Source: QQWI01 sp964522015
GTDB lineage: Bacteria > Bacillota > Clostridia > Peptostreptococcales > Acidaminobacteraceae
Assembly (NCBI GenBank): GCA_964522015.1
Contig: CAZFST010000023.1
Location: 12,475 to 76,474 of the forward strand
DNA: 64,000 nt
Reading direction: 5' to 3'
Part shown: positions 8,024 through 17,026 of the stretch, one piece after another
How positions within the stretch are numbered: the stretch's first letter is position 1
Layout: each line of letters opens with the position of its first letter
The notes under the pieces: generated by a model
Told to the model about the DNA's origin: nothing
The model's database searches: none
Seen by the model: only the letters and a program-made list of their open reading frames with translations
Program-made: the position numbers and the translations under genes

Positions 8024-8057
8024 GTTTATTGATAAACGATAAACGCAGTGATATACT
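8024..8057 (+). promoter_or_regulatory. promoter with overlapping inverted repeat for DUF2975 operon
   Basis: TTGATA (8029-8034), a 17-bp spacer and TATACT (8052-8057) form a good sigma-A promoter. GTTTAT-TG-ATAAAC (8024-8037) overlaps the -35 box and is followed at once by another GATAAAC half (8038-8044). This is a plausible autoregulatory operator for the XRE protein in the operon. Confidence 0.65.
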
Positions 8058-8085
8058 GGCCTTAAAAGAGAGGAGTTGAAACCAT

Positions 8086-8577
8086 TTGATTCAAATTACT
8101 AGCAAAGTCAAAAGCACAAGCCTTCTCCGCCTTGCACTCTACAGCATAGGCGCCGTCATCTTCTTATTTTCTGCTCTAGCCCTCCCCCTACTTGCTGGAT
8201 CCGCCAGCCTTGAGAACCCTGAATATGCATTCTTAAGATGGCCTGTGACCCTTGGCATATGGGCAACATTAATCCCATTTTTTATGGCTTTTGTTTATGC
8301 ACACAAGCTACTGCAACAGATTGATTGTCAAGACCCCTTTTCGCAAGAGTCCTTAAAGGCCCTTCTGGGAATTTACGCATGTGCCACTTCCATTTCGCTA
8401 ATGTATGTGGTTGGCATGATTTTCTTGTTTATTTTCAACGCCCTGCATCCGGGGATTCTGATTATGGGAGTGAGTCTACTACTGGTTTCCATCTGCATTG
8501 CGCTCTTTTCTCAAATTCTATATACGCTTTTTAATCAAGCTCTTGCCTTGAAGAATGAGCAAGAATTCACAATTTAA
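8086..8577 (+). CDS. DUF2975 family membrane protein
   Basis: This 163-residue protein has four predicted transmembrane helices (about 15-35, 50-72, 95-120 and 125-150). It begins at a TTG, with AGAGGAG 8-10 bases upstream. It matches the DUF2975 layout: a charged 'QDPFSQESLKAL' segment between helices 2 and 3 and no catalytic motif. DUF2975 genes are almost always paired with a small YozG-like XRE regulator, as here (15 bp downstream). The function is unknown. Membrane sequestration or modulation of the partner regulator is only a guess from the pairing. Confidence 0.8.
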   Translation: MIQITSKVKSTSLLRLALYSIGAVIFLFSALALPLLAGSASLENPEYAFLRWPVTLGIWATLIPFFMAFVYAHKLLQQIDCQDPFSQESLKALLGIYACATSISLMYVVGMIFLFIFNALHPGILIMGVSLLLVSICIALFSQILYTLFNQALALKNEQEFTI

Positions 8578-8592
8578 TAAGGGAGGTGTTCT

Positions 8593-8811
8593 ATGCCCAT
8601 TACCGTTAACATCGATACCCTGCTTGCCAAACGTAAAATGAGTGTCACCGAACTAGCCGACAAAGTTGGGATCACCCTGGCCAATATGTCCATTTTAAAA
8701 ACTGGCAAGGCAAAAGCCGTGCGCTTTTCCACTCTTGAAAAGCTTTGCGAAGTTTTAGAGTGCCAGCCTGGGGATATTCTCGGATTTGAACAACCAATCT
8801 CGGTTGTGTAA
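8593..8811 (+). CDS. XRE-family transcriptional regulator, YozG-like
   Basis: It is a 72-residue single-domain helix-turn-helix protein. VTELADKVGITLANMSILKTGK is the HTH, followed by the typical 'LEKLCEVLECQPGDILGF' ending of this family. GGGAGGTG precedes the ATG. It lies between a DUF2975 gene and a large DUF4153 membrane protein gene in one operon whose promoter carries an inverted repeat, so autoregulation is likely. Confidence 0.88.
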   Translation: MPITVNIDTLLAKRKMSVTELADKVGITLANMSILKTGKAKAVRFSTLEKLCEVLECQPGDILGFEQPISVV

Positions 8812-8847
8812 CGGCTTACTCAACCCTAGCTACAAGGAGGATTTTAT

Positions 8848-10641
8848 ATGAAATGGTTTACCGAGCATTTTAAAAAATTACAAAACCATCTGTTTAAAGC
8901 CGTAGAACGTTTCCCTGAAACTTTACTTCTCTGCGGTGCCTTTGCAGTGATTGCCATCATCATAAATCACTTAGGTTATGGTCAGCCCGAGGAAGAACAG
9001 CTTCGCAAGGTCCTTGAAAATGTGCTGATGACCCTTGCTCTTGGCATTCCGTTTTCAGGGGTAGTCGTTTTAATCGCACAACGGCTTGCTATTTATCAGT
9101 CCGAACCCCACGACCTCAAAAATCCTTTACTGAGTCTTTTACCGAGCAATATTGTACGATTTGGCGGGATGGCTATACTGGCTGGGATTATGGCGGCCTT
9201 TTACTTTAGCATTCCAGAACCAGTACCGAATTTATTTGTTTGGCGCTTTGCCATTATTATGGTTTCTGGTTATTTGGCCTTTTCTTTGGTTCATTTCTTT
9301 CCAAAGGAAGACCGTTACCCGCTGTCGGTGCTTAAAATCATTGTAGACGCTGCCATCACCACACTATACACCTTGGTTCTCTTTGCTGGTATTAGTGCCA
9401 TTCTATTTGCCCTTGATGAACTTTTAGGCGTCAACATTGACGGGGACTTATACGGGGATGTCTTTCTACTATTAGTGGGTTTCTTTTCACCGGCTCATTT
9501 TTTAGGTGCATTTATCAAACAATCTAGCGATATAGACGATTACGGATTTTCTAAAGTCTTTAAAGTGCTTTTCGGAACCATTGTCACCAGCCTCTTATTA
9601 CTCTATACAACCATCCTTTACGCCTACTTTATCAAAATGATTTTTGACGGCGGTATCCCAAAAGGTATGGTAGCACAATTGGTGATGTGGTATAGCATCG
9701 TGGCACTGGGAACCCTATTTTTAACCGAGAGCTTATCTGAAGAAAATGCTCTTGTTAAATGGTTTCAGCGGTTTATGCCACTTTTAATGCTAGTACCCAT
9801 TGGCATGATGTTCTTAGCCATTTATATCCGAATTGCCGATTATGGCATCACCGTTAAGCGCTACTTTGTTGTGGCCCTTGGCATTTGGGTTTTAGGCAAT
9901 GTAATTTATCGCATTATTAGCCGTCATAAACTGCCACAGGTCATGATCTTTACGGTGATTGCAGTCTCCCTCTTTTCTTTGTACGGCCCTTGGAGCGCCT
10001 ACCCTATCAGCATTGCCAATCAAAATGCTAGGTTTGAAGCTCTGCTCGTGGAAACAGGCCTCTTATCAAACGGGGTAATCACCCCTCAAAAAGACCTGAG
10101 CGACAAAGAAATTCAAGACCTGAGAGATACCATTCAATACTTTCAGTACCAACACAGCCTAGTAGACCTGAAATACTTACCCAAGGATTTTGATCCAGCT
10201 ACGCAAATGAAAACAGTTTTCGGGTTTGAGTACTGGGGAGGCGAAAGTCCTCAAAAATACTTAAATATCTGGTCTGACGAATTTCAGGGCAAGAAGATGG
10301 TTGAGGGCACTAACTCTATTTATGTTGTTAATTGGAATGATTATAAGAGTGGCACCGAGGCCCTAACCCTTGAAAAAGATAGTTTGGCCCTTGATAAACT
10401 TGGAAAAGTGTCTTGGAGAGACAACCTGGGGAAAGATCATGAGTTTAATATCTCCCTAGTGATTGATCAAATCGATGGGGCAACTAAAGGCGACATTTAT
10501 CTGAAAGGTGCCGATGCTTGGAAAACCATTACTGTGGATGGTCAAGAACTCCAGGTTTTTGTTCAAAATATCAACGCACAAATTGATGAACAAGGGACCT
10601 TCTCTTATAATCAAATGAAGTTGATGATTTTTGTCAAATAA
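8848..10641 (+). CDS. DUF4153 domain membrane protein
   Basis: It has 597 residues with about ten hydrophobic helices in the first 400, then a soluble C-terminal domain of about 180 residues rich in beta-type sequence (from NARFEALLVETGLL onward). The helical part matches DUF4153-type proteins. AAGGAGG precedes the start. It ends the DUF2975-XRE-DUF4153 operon, an association seen in other Firmicutes. No catalytic motif is apparent, so no function is assigned. The C-terminal domain probably lies outside the membrane. Confidence 0.75.
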   Translation: MKWFTEHFKKLQNHLFKAVERFPETLLLCGAFAVIAIIINHLGYGQPEEEQLRKVLENVLMTLALGIPFSGVVVLIAQRLAIYQSEPHDLKNPLLSLLPSNIVRFGGMAILAGIMAAFYFSIPEPVPNLFVWRFAIIMVSGYLAFSLVHFFPKEDRYPLSVLKIIVDAAITTLYTLVLFAGISAILFALDELLGVNIDGDLYGDVFLLLVGFFSPAHFLGAFIKQSSDIDDYGFSKVFKVLFGTIVTSLLLLYTTILYAYFIKMIFDGGIPKGMVAQLVMWYSIVALGTLFLTESLSEENALVKWFQRFMPLLMLVPIGMMFLAIYIRIADYGITVKRYFVVALGIWVLGNVIYRIISRHKLPQVMIFTVIAVSLFSLYGPWSAYPISIANQNARFEALLVETGLLSNGVITPQKDLSDKEIQDLRDTIQYFQYQHSLVDLKYLPKDFDPATQMKTVFGFEYWGGESPQKYLNIWSDEFQGKKMVEGTNSIYVVNWNDYKSGTEALTLEKDSLALDKLGKVSWRDNLGKDHEFNISLVIDQIDGATKGDIYLKGADAWKTITVDGQELQVFVQNINAQIDEQGTFSYNQMKLMIFVK

Positions 10642-10660
10642 AGTATTTCTAAACCGTAAA

Positions 10661-10699
10661 AAAGAGCTTGCAGCCATTTCAGTTGGTTGCAAGCTCTTT
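10661..10699. terminator. bidirectional intrinsic terminator
   Basis: A 15-bp stem (10661-10675 with 10685-10699, one G-T pair) and a 9-nt loop. T-rich sequence follows on the plus side and an A run precedes it, so it can end both the DUF4153 operon and the convergent CBS gene. Confidence 0.85.
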
Positions 10700-10718
10700 G
10701 TGATTTTTTCGGGCTATT

Positions 10719-11468
10719 TTATAAACACCCAAGTAACATGGGAATATCAAAATCCGTGATAATGGTTAGGGGCGTTTCATTCATTTGCCCCGAATGGGTA
10801 ATCATAATGGCGTCAATCCTGTCAGCCCGTTTTGCAAACTCTTGATACTGATCCAGAACCTCAATAGCAGATACCGTTCTTGGTAAAAACAAGGTTTTAC
10901 CCTTATCAGTTTTAAAACCCATCACCTCTTTAACAGTGGTGGCAGTTATGTTTAGGTTCATCCCGCCACTATTAACACCATGTTCCTCTTGATCACCAAC
11001 AAGACCTTTAGTTTTATGGGCTAGCCAAAAGGTAATGACATGGGCATTGAGCATCCCAACAAATTTTCCATCCTCATAAACTGGCAGCTGTGAATAACCA
11101 AGGTCCGTCATTAACTCCAATGCTTTAGATAATGCATTCTCCACCGTAACAGATTGTACCTGATGGTGAATCACACTAAGGGCCAATACCGGAGACTGAA
11201 TCTTAATAAAAATATCTTCTAATTCACTGACGGCAGCATCATCAGGATCTGCAATAAATCGATTATCAATCTGATTATGAATGATAACATTTCTTAAATC
11301 GGCATACATTTTAAGAGTACTAGCGTATCTAGCCACCACTTTGTTTTTAAAGCTCACTTGGTCAACCAGTTTATAAAAGGGCATATACCGGTCTCCTCCA
11401 GCTAATTCACGGAGCAACTGTTCAATTTCGTTAAACAGGGATATGAATTTAACAGCATTTCTTTCCAT
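10719..11468 (-). CDS. CBS-domain protein with HEPN-like N-terminal domain
   Basis: The protein has 249 residues. The C-terminal two thirds hold two CBS motifs: SVTVENALSKALELMTDLGY with PVYEDGKFVGML, then a second ending TPLTIITDFDIP. CBS pairs bind adenine nucleotides. The N-terminal 100 residues are helical and contain DLRNVIIHNQID. R59-N60 and H64 form the R-N-x3-H (Rx4H) motif of HEPN ribonuclease or nucleic-acid-binding domains, placed as expected after a long helix. I infer a nucleotide-responsive HEPN protein. A coincidental Rx4H in a helical linker is the alternative. The start has AGGAGACC upstream. It is a single gene convergent with the DUF4153 operon. Confidence 0.72.
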   Translation of the reverse strand: MERNAVKFISLFNEIEQLLRELAGGDRYMPFYKLVDQVSFKNKVVARYASTLKMYADLRNVIIHNQIDNRFIADPDDAAVSELEDIFIKIQSPVLALSVIHHQVQSVTVENALSKALELMTDLGYSQLPVYEDGKFVGMLNAHVITFWLAHKTKGLVGDQEEHGVNSGGMNLNITATTVKEVMGFKTDKGKTLFLPRTVSAIEVLDQYQEFAKRADRIDAIMITHSGQMNETPLTIITDFDIPMLLGCL

Positions 11469-11597
11469 GGGGGTCTCCTAGTCTTGGTGATTATATTCAG
11501 GGGATTTGGGGTATTGCTAGTGTAATATAGCTTGCTATTTGCCAGCTAATCGGGGTGCACATCCATTAAAAACTCAATTGCAAAAGAGGAGTCATTT

Positions 11598-12788
11598 ATG
11601 TCCATACAAATAGATATTCTGACGGTAGTTTTTGTCCTAAGTGTGGTGAACCTTATTTCAGCCTTCTTCTTTGGTATCCACCTACAAGTGACTCGCTCAA
11701 AAGCCCAAGTTAGCTATTTTATTATCAGTAAGCTACTACAGGGACTTTCTTGGCTTTTTCGTTTATTATTTTACACCCAACCAGATTCCTTTGGAACACT
11801 GATTGCCGATTGGTTACTGGTGGCAGGCTTCGCATCCGAATCCATCCTATTTGTCCAATACCTTGATAAATTATCACAAAAGAAGAAATGGTTCTACGGT
11901 ATTTCTTTAACTTCAGCTTCTGTGCTGATTTTTATGCTGTGGCCACTTCATACACCCATTAAAAACTTGGTGTCCTTGCTATGCTATATCTCTTATATGA
12001 CATTAATCGCATGGCCACTTCTACTCCAGCAAAACGCCACCCAATTTCAGCGACTCTTAGGCTTTTGCTATGCCTGCTTACCCATTCTTTCGGTGACTCT
12101 TTATGTAGCCATTACAACTGAAGTGACAGAACTTGGTTACGTCACTAGCACCGCCGGTATTCTTTACTATATTACCATATTATTCATGCAAATGGTAGGC
12201 AGCATTGGTTACTTGCTTATGGTTAAAGAAAGAGATGAACTAAGGCTCTATCAACTGGCCTCAACAGACCATCTCACAGGCATTCTTAATAGAAAAGCAT
12301 TCTACGATTATGCTGATGTTCACTTTCAACAGGCCATTTCCAACCACCAAGCCATTAGCTTTGCCATTATCGACATTGACCATTTTAAGCAAGTTAACGA
12401 CACCTATGGTCATCAAGTCGGTGATGAAGTTCTTAAAAGATTAAGCTTTGCTTTAATGGCTGCCATAAGAAAGAATGATGTTTTAGCAAGATTTGGTGGC
12501 GAAGAATTTGTACTCTGTTTTCCAGAGGTTACCGACCTTGACACGGTCCAAATTTTAGAACGGCTCCAAAATCGTTTGCATACAGACCTCACCCATACTG
12601 ATCCCCCACTGCCCCATTGTACACTTTCAATTGGCCTAGCAACAGGGAAACCCCAACCTGGAGATAGCATTGAAGAATACCTGAAATTTAGCGATGATGC
12701 ACTCTACTACTGCAAAAACAACGGACGAAATTGTATTGCTAAAATCAAGGTCGAGATCCCTACGTCAATAGAACAAGTTTGGCCCTAA
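11598..12788 (+). CDS. membrane diguanylate cyclase (GGDEF)
   Basis: The protein has 396 residues. Six or seven hydrophobic segments fill residues 1-210. A GGDEF domain follows, starting at DHLTGILNRKAFYDY. The active site is GGEEF (300-304), preceded five residues earlier by the inhibitory I-site RKND (291-294). Metal and substrate residues FAIIDIDHFKQVND are present. It should therefore make c-di-GMP from 2 GTP and be feedback-inhibited. The membrane domain is a plausible but unidentified sensor. AGAGGAG precedes the ATG. The next gene, a cysteine-peptidase-like lipoprotein, begins 12 bp after the stop, so the two are probably co-transcribed. Confidence 0.92.
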   Translation: MSIQIDILTVVFVLSVVNLISAFFFGIHLQVTRSKAQVSYFIISKLLQGLSWLFRLLFYTQPDSFGTLIADWLLVAGFASESILFVQYLDKLSQKKKWFYGISLTSASVLIFMLWPLHTPIKNLVSLLCYISYMTLIAWPLLLQQNATQFQRLLGFCYACLPILSVTLYVAITTEVTELGYVTSTAGILYYITILFMQMVGSIGYLLMVKERDELRLYQLASTDHLTGILNRKAFYDYADVHFQQAISNHQAISFAIIDIDHFKQVNDTYGHQVGDEVLKRLSFALMAAIRKNDVLARFGGEEFVLCFPEVTDLDTVQILERLQNRLHTDLTHTDPPLPHCTLSIGLATGKPQPGDSIEEYLKFSDDALYYCKNNGRNCIAKIKVEIPTSIEQVWP

Positions 12789-12800
12789 GGAGGTAACTCA

Positions 12801-15515
12801 ATGAAATCAGGTGATCAAATGAAGCCAACTATAAAGGTCATCGCCATCCTATTAGCCCTTACTGTTATGGCAATGCCCCTTTCTGGTTGCAAGTCAAAAC
12901 CAGAAAGTCCTTTACTCCAAATACCAACCTCAACAGTAGAAAATACCACTGCTGATGACACCTCCCCAGATGGAGATGCAAATCAAGCCCCCACTTTGAC
13001 ATTGGGTGACAGCACGGTGCTTAAATCCCTTGAAATTACAACTGAGGGCGGTGGGTTTGTTTACGAAAAATCTGGTGATCCTTTAAATGGTTTTGAACTA
13101 GCAGTCCCCCCAGGGGCCTATACCAGTCAACGGGCATTTGAGATTTCTCAGTCCCCCATTTCAGGTCATACCTTTGGGGACTTTGTTAAGCCCATCTCTC
13201 CTCTGATCACTGTCGATAACGGAGGGGATTTTTCCCAACAAGTTATGACAGTGCGTATACCCGTAAAGGTCTCACCAGACCATTTTGCCATGGGATTTTT
13301 CTATGACAAAGAAACTGGTAACCTAGAGGGCATGCCCTTGGTGGCTAGAGATAGTGACTCTATAACCGTCGCAACTCAACACTTCTCTAGTTTTTTTATC
13401 AGCGAAATTCTCATGTCAAATCTAAATAAAGATATCGATACCAGCTTTCACCCTGGGGTTGATGACTTCCAATTTGCCAATAATGGTTCTTATGTGGCCA
13501 GTGGGGGGCACTGTGCAGGGCAATGTATTGCCGCCTTATGGTACTATTTTAATAAACCCGATGGCAAATCTGTCACTTTATATGGCCGCTACGATAACAA
13601 TGGCAATGCTAAAACCCCTGGTCTATGGGAAGATGATGCCCTGGCTTATCGGTTATGCTCTGCCGTCCACCAGGACGCATGGAACGCCCCTGATGCCATT
13701 GAAAAGAAAATGATTCAATTGAATGGTCGTTTATGGAAAAATGTTGGTGGCACATGGCAATACGCCACGATTCCGGGCCTTGGAGATGAGGTTGCTTTCT
13801 ATCTCTTTGCCTATGGGATGCTTGTCACTAAGCAGCCTCAAATGGTTGGGGTCTGGAGCAATGCCGGTGGCGGTCATTGCATTATCACCTATCGAGTCAA
13901 TAATGGTAAATTGTATATCGCCGATCCTAATTACCCAGGGGATTTAAATAGGGTCATTGACTTTGCAGGCGGACAATTCTCCCCCTATAATTCTGGTGCT
14001 GACCTACAAGCAATCCTAGCGGGCAAGGGCAAGGCTTACGAGAAGATTATGTATTACGGCAACTGGTCCCTGGTTGATAAAGCTCTGATTGCCAACCGGT
14101 GGGACGAGCTTAAGGCTGGGTCAGTGGCAACCGACCAATTTCCAGCATACACCATCAAATACAAAGACCCCGCTGGCACCTTTAAAGAGTTAACAGATGG
14201 CACTGTGATTACACAAAAGAAAGCTGACTTCAGTTTAGCTACAACCGCTGCTAGCGCAGTACTGAGTGTTTATAGAGATGGTATTATTCTACCATTTGAT
14301 AGCCAATTCTTGAATACCCTTAAGCCAGGAAACAATCGTCTTGGATTTTTAATTGAGGGCAAAGTGAACAATAAAGATAAGTACATTGATTTTAAGTACC
14401 TTAATGTGATTTGTTCAAGCCTTGCCATCACCCCAGACCCCTTAAAGGGTGAAGTGGGAAAAGACTATACTTTCCATGCTGATTTAGATGACCCACCTAA
14501 AGACATCATCTATGAGTGGTCAATCAACAATGACGTTAAACAAAGTACCAATAGCCCAGACTTTAAAACCACCTTCACAAAAAAAGGTGACTACAAAATC
14601 TCCGTATGGGCAGGTATCAGCGGTACAGAATATGGCAAAGATGATGTCAAGGCCAACATCACAGATCCAAAACCCACCCAGGTCAAGATCTCACCCGCCC
14701 CCCTTATTGGGGATGTGGGTAATCAATATACCTTTGAAGCCATGTTAAATCACCCTTGGCCCAATGCCATCTACGATTGGTCAGTGGACGATGCCGTACG
14801 TTATTCTGGTACAGAGTCAACATTTGATTATCAGTTTTCTAGTAAGGGTCCTTATGTTGTCAGCGTGGTGGTGAACTTGGCGTATATCAAAACCAATTTA
14901 AGAGCTGTTTCTCAAGTCACCATAGAAGAACCAATCACAACCACTACAGTGGCTTCACATCTGGCTGCTCTTCAACAGCAAACATCCCTTGAAACCACCC
15001 TATATACCAGTGCCACAGTGGCTGAATACGATCTCTATACCAATCCACAAAACAGCACTAAAACCAGTAACATTGGCATTGATACTTTCCCAATCCCCAT
15101 CACATGGCAAAACACCACTTTTTCAGGCTCTCAAAAGTTGCCCATTAAAGATGGTGTTGAAGTGATAAAAAGTCTCAGTGGTACGGTTTCTCCAGATGGT
15201 AACACCATTCTCAGTCTAATTTACACCTCTAAAATTACGAGTTATACAGATTGGACCAACCCTGCACCAGCCAATCAATGGCAAGTCACCACTGATAAAA
15301 TGGTGCTTAAAGACATCCCCATCCGTTACCCAAATAATGACATTCTAGATTTAACAGAAATTAAAGGAAAAACAGTTCAACAGTACATCGTAGAAATAGC
15401 CTCAGAAGTCACTGATTTTGATCCCAAGAAGCAGGTCATGTACCACAAGATCACCTATGTTTCACCCCTTTGGAATGAGGATTCTTCTTTAGTGGTAAGA
15501 TTTAGAAAAGACTAA
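12801..15515 (+). CDS. lipoprotein with papain-like cysteine peptidase region and PKD-type repeats
   Basis: The 904-residue protein starts with a lipoprotein signal peptide (LSGC, C30 lipidated). A beta-rich domain resembling ZU5 (LAVPPGAYTSQ, then VRIPVKV) covers about 70-200. A region at about 225-420 has the order expected of a papain/C39-like peptidase: GGHCAGQCIAALW (Cys), GGGHCIITYRV (His) and IADPNYPGD (Asp/Asn). Two PKD-like Ig repeats follow (IYEWSINND and IYDWSVDDA about 95 residues apart). The C-terminal domain is unrecognised. It is anchored on the outer face of the membrane. AAGGAGGTAACTCA supports the first ATG. Pairing with a diguanylate cyclase suggests c-di-GMP-linked surface processing, which is inference. 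Confidence 0.72.
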   Translation: MKSGDQMKPTIKVIAILLALTVMAMPLSGCKSKPESPLLQIPTSTVENTTADDTSPDGDANQAPTLTLGDSTVLKSLEITTEGGGFVYEKSGDPLNGFELAVPPGAYTSQRAFEISQSPISGHTFGDFVKPISPLITVDNGGDFSQQVMTVRIPVKVSPDHFAMGFFYDKETGNLEGMPLVARDSDSITVATQHFSSFFISEILMSNLNKDIDTSFHPGVDDFQFANNGSYVASGGHCAGQCIAALWYYFNKPDGKSVTLYGRYDNNGNAKTPGLWEDDALAYRLCSAVHQDAWNAPDAIEKKMIQLNGRLWKNVGGTWQYATIPGLGDEVAFYLFAYGMLVTKQPQMVGVWSNAGGGHCIITYRVNNGKLYIADPNYPGDLNRVIDFAGGQFSPYNSGADLQAILAGKGKAYEKIMYYGNWSLVDKALIANRWDELKAGSVATDQFPAYTIKYKDPAGTFKELTDGTVITQKKADFSLATTAASAVLSVYRDGIILPFDSQFLNTLKPGNNRLGFLIEGKVNNKDKYIDFKYLNVICSSLAITPDPLKGEVGKDYTFHADLDDPPKDIIYEWSINNDVKQSTNSPDFKTTFTKKGDYKISVWAGISGTEYGKDDVKANITDPKPTQVKISPAPLIGDVGNQYTFEAMLNHPWPNAIYDWSVDDAVRYSGTESTFDYQFSSKGPYVVSVVVNLAYIKTNLRAVSQVTIEEPITTTTVASHLAALQQQTSLETTLYTSATVAEYDLYTNPQNSTKTSNIGIDTFPIPITWQNTTFSGSQKLPIKDGVEVIKSLSGTVSPDGNTILSLIYTSKITSYTDWTNPAPANQWQVTTDKMVLKDIPIRYPNNDILDLTEIKGKTVQQYIVEIASEVTDFDPKKQVMYHKITYVSPLWNEDSSLVVRFRKD

Positions 15516-15578
15516 GACACATCCATTTGGCATAAGCTCATACTGTTATAAGGCTTGGCCACCATCAGTAAAAGAAAC

Positions 15579-15616
15579 AAAAAACGAACAGAGAAATTCA
15601 TCCCTGTTCGTTTTTT
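15579..15616. terminator. bidirectional intrinsic terminator
   Basis: The perfect 13-bp stem AAAAAACGAACAG / CTGTTCGTTTTTT encloses a 12-nt loop, with A and T runs on both sides. It separates the convergent lipoprotein gene and the 4-hydroxybutyrate operon. Confidence 0.9.
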
Positions 15617-15628
15617 GATTTAACCCTC

Positions 15629-16981
15629 TTACACTACCCAAATTTGTTCGTCAGTCATAGCCTCTACATCATCTCTCACTAACCCAATTCTTGAGATGTT
15701 AATTAAATGCTTGTAAGTAAAGTTCTCTGAAATCGAGTTATTACCCCAGCTACCACAACCCAGTGTCGTTGTCGGTGCAAAGCCATTAAAGAAACTCCCA
15801 CCTGCAGTGGTTGCAGAAGGTGCATTAACAATCAGTCTTGCAACGCAAAGTTCAGTTCCGGCTTTTTTTATATTGCTCAAATTGTTTGAATGAATTGCAG
15901 CGCTATGGCCGTTGCCTTCAAGTTCAAGATTGGTTCTCGCAATAAGAATCGCTTCATCAAATGTTTTGTATTTGAAAGTCGACATCACTGGACACATTTT
16001 TTCTCTGCACAAGATATCTTCTGATCCAATGCCATCCGCCTCTAACAAAAGTACTCTTGTACCCTTGGGGACAATGATTCCAGCTAATTCAGCAATACGT
16101 TCAACAGACTGACCAACAATATCTTTATTTAAGTGATTGCCTTCAAAAATCGTATTTTTAATCTTTTCGTGCATTTCTCTACTGCGAACGAAATAAGCAC
16201 CCTTTGCTTCAAATTCAGAAATCACTTGGTCGTAATCATCTTCGTGGGCAATGATCGTCTGTTCTCCAGAACAAATGATACCATTGTCAAATGTTCTACC
16301 GTCGATTATTTTAGAAGCCGCCTCTGAAAAATCAACATCTCTATCTATTATGACTTGTACATTACCAGCACCGACACCAAAAGCTGGTTTTCCACTGGAA
16401 TAGGCTGCTTTGACCATGCCCATACCACCAGTTGCCACGATAACATCAACTGCCTTCATCAGTTCATTTGTACTCTCAACCGAAGGATCGCTAATAATTT
16501 GAATTAGGTTATCCGGGGCACCGAGCCTTTTGATTCTTTCATTGATGAGTTCTACTGTGTAGGCACTGCATTTTTTTGCCCTTGGATGTGGCGCGATGAT
16601 GATTGCATTTCTGCCCTTTAACGCGAACATGGCATTGCACATGGGTGTGACAATCGGATTTGTAGTTGGGGTCACAGCACCGACTACCCCGATTGGTTTT
16701 GCAATTTCCACGATATTGGTAGTTTGATCATGGGAGATTACACCCACGCTCTTTTTGTTCTTTAGATCATTCCAAATGACTTTCGCTTTCCCTTTGTTCT
16801 TTGCTACCTTATGCTCATAAACGCCCATTCTCGTTTCATCAACTGCCATTCTAGCTAATAATTCAGCGTGATCGTAGACGACCTTAGCAATTTCTCTAAC
16901 AATCACATCAACCCGTTGTTGACTAAAACTTTCAAAAGCACCCTGTGCTTCCCTTGCATTTTTCATCATTTCATTGATCAT
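15629..16981 (-). CDS. sucD: succinate-semialdehyde dehydrogenase, CoA-acylating
   Basis: This 450-residue CoA-dependent aldehyde dehydrogenase has catalytic C237 in FDNGIICSGEQ and the PTTNPIVTPMCNAMFALKGRN and GVGAGNVQ motifs of the AdhE-N/SucD/PduP group. Its length, lack of an alcohol dehydrogenase half and position next to 4-hydroxybutyrate genes favour SucD: succinyl-CoA + NAD(P)H to succinate semialdehyde + CoA, or the reverse. GGAGG precedes the ATG. It is the last gene of the nine-gene operon, 45 bp after 4-hydroxybutyrate dehydrogenase. A butyraldehyde or acetaldehyde dehydrogenase of the same family is the alternative assignment. Confidence 0.82.
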   Translation of the reverse strand: MINEMMKNAREAQGAFESFSQQRVDVIVREIAKVVYDHAELLARMAVDETRMGVYEHKVAKNKGKAKVIWNDLKNKKSVGVISHDQTTNIVEIAKPIGVVGAVTPTTNPIVTPMCNAMFALKGRNAIIIAPHPRAKKCSAYTVELINERIKRLGAPDNLIQIISDPSVESTNELMKAVDVIVATGGMGMVKAAYSSGKPAFGVGAGNVQVIIDRDVDFSEAASKIIDGRTFDNGIICSGEQTIIAHEDDYDQVISEFEAKGAYFVRSREMHEKIKNTIFEGNHLNKDIVGQSVERIAELAGIIVPKGTRVLLLEADGIGSEDILCREKMCPVMSTFKYKTFDEAILIARTNLELEGNGHSAAIHSNNLSNIKKAGTELCVARLIVNAPSATTAGGSFFNGFAPTTTLGCGSWGNNSISENFTYKHLINISRIGLVRDDVEAMTDEQIWVV

Positions 16982-17026
16982 GTTACGCCTCCAAATAAAA
17001 AGCTTCGATATGCATCAAATGCAAAA

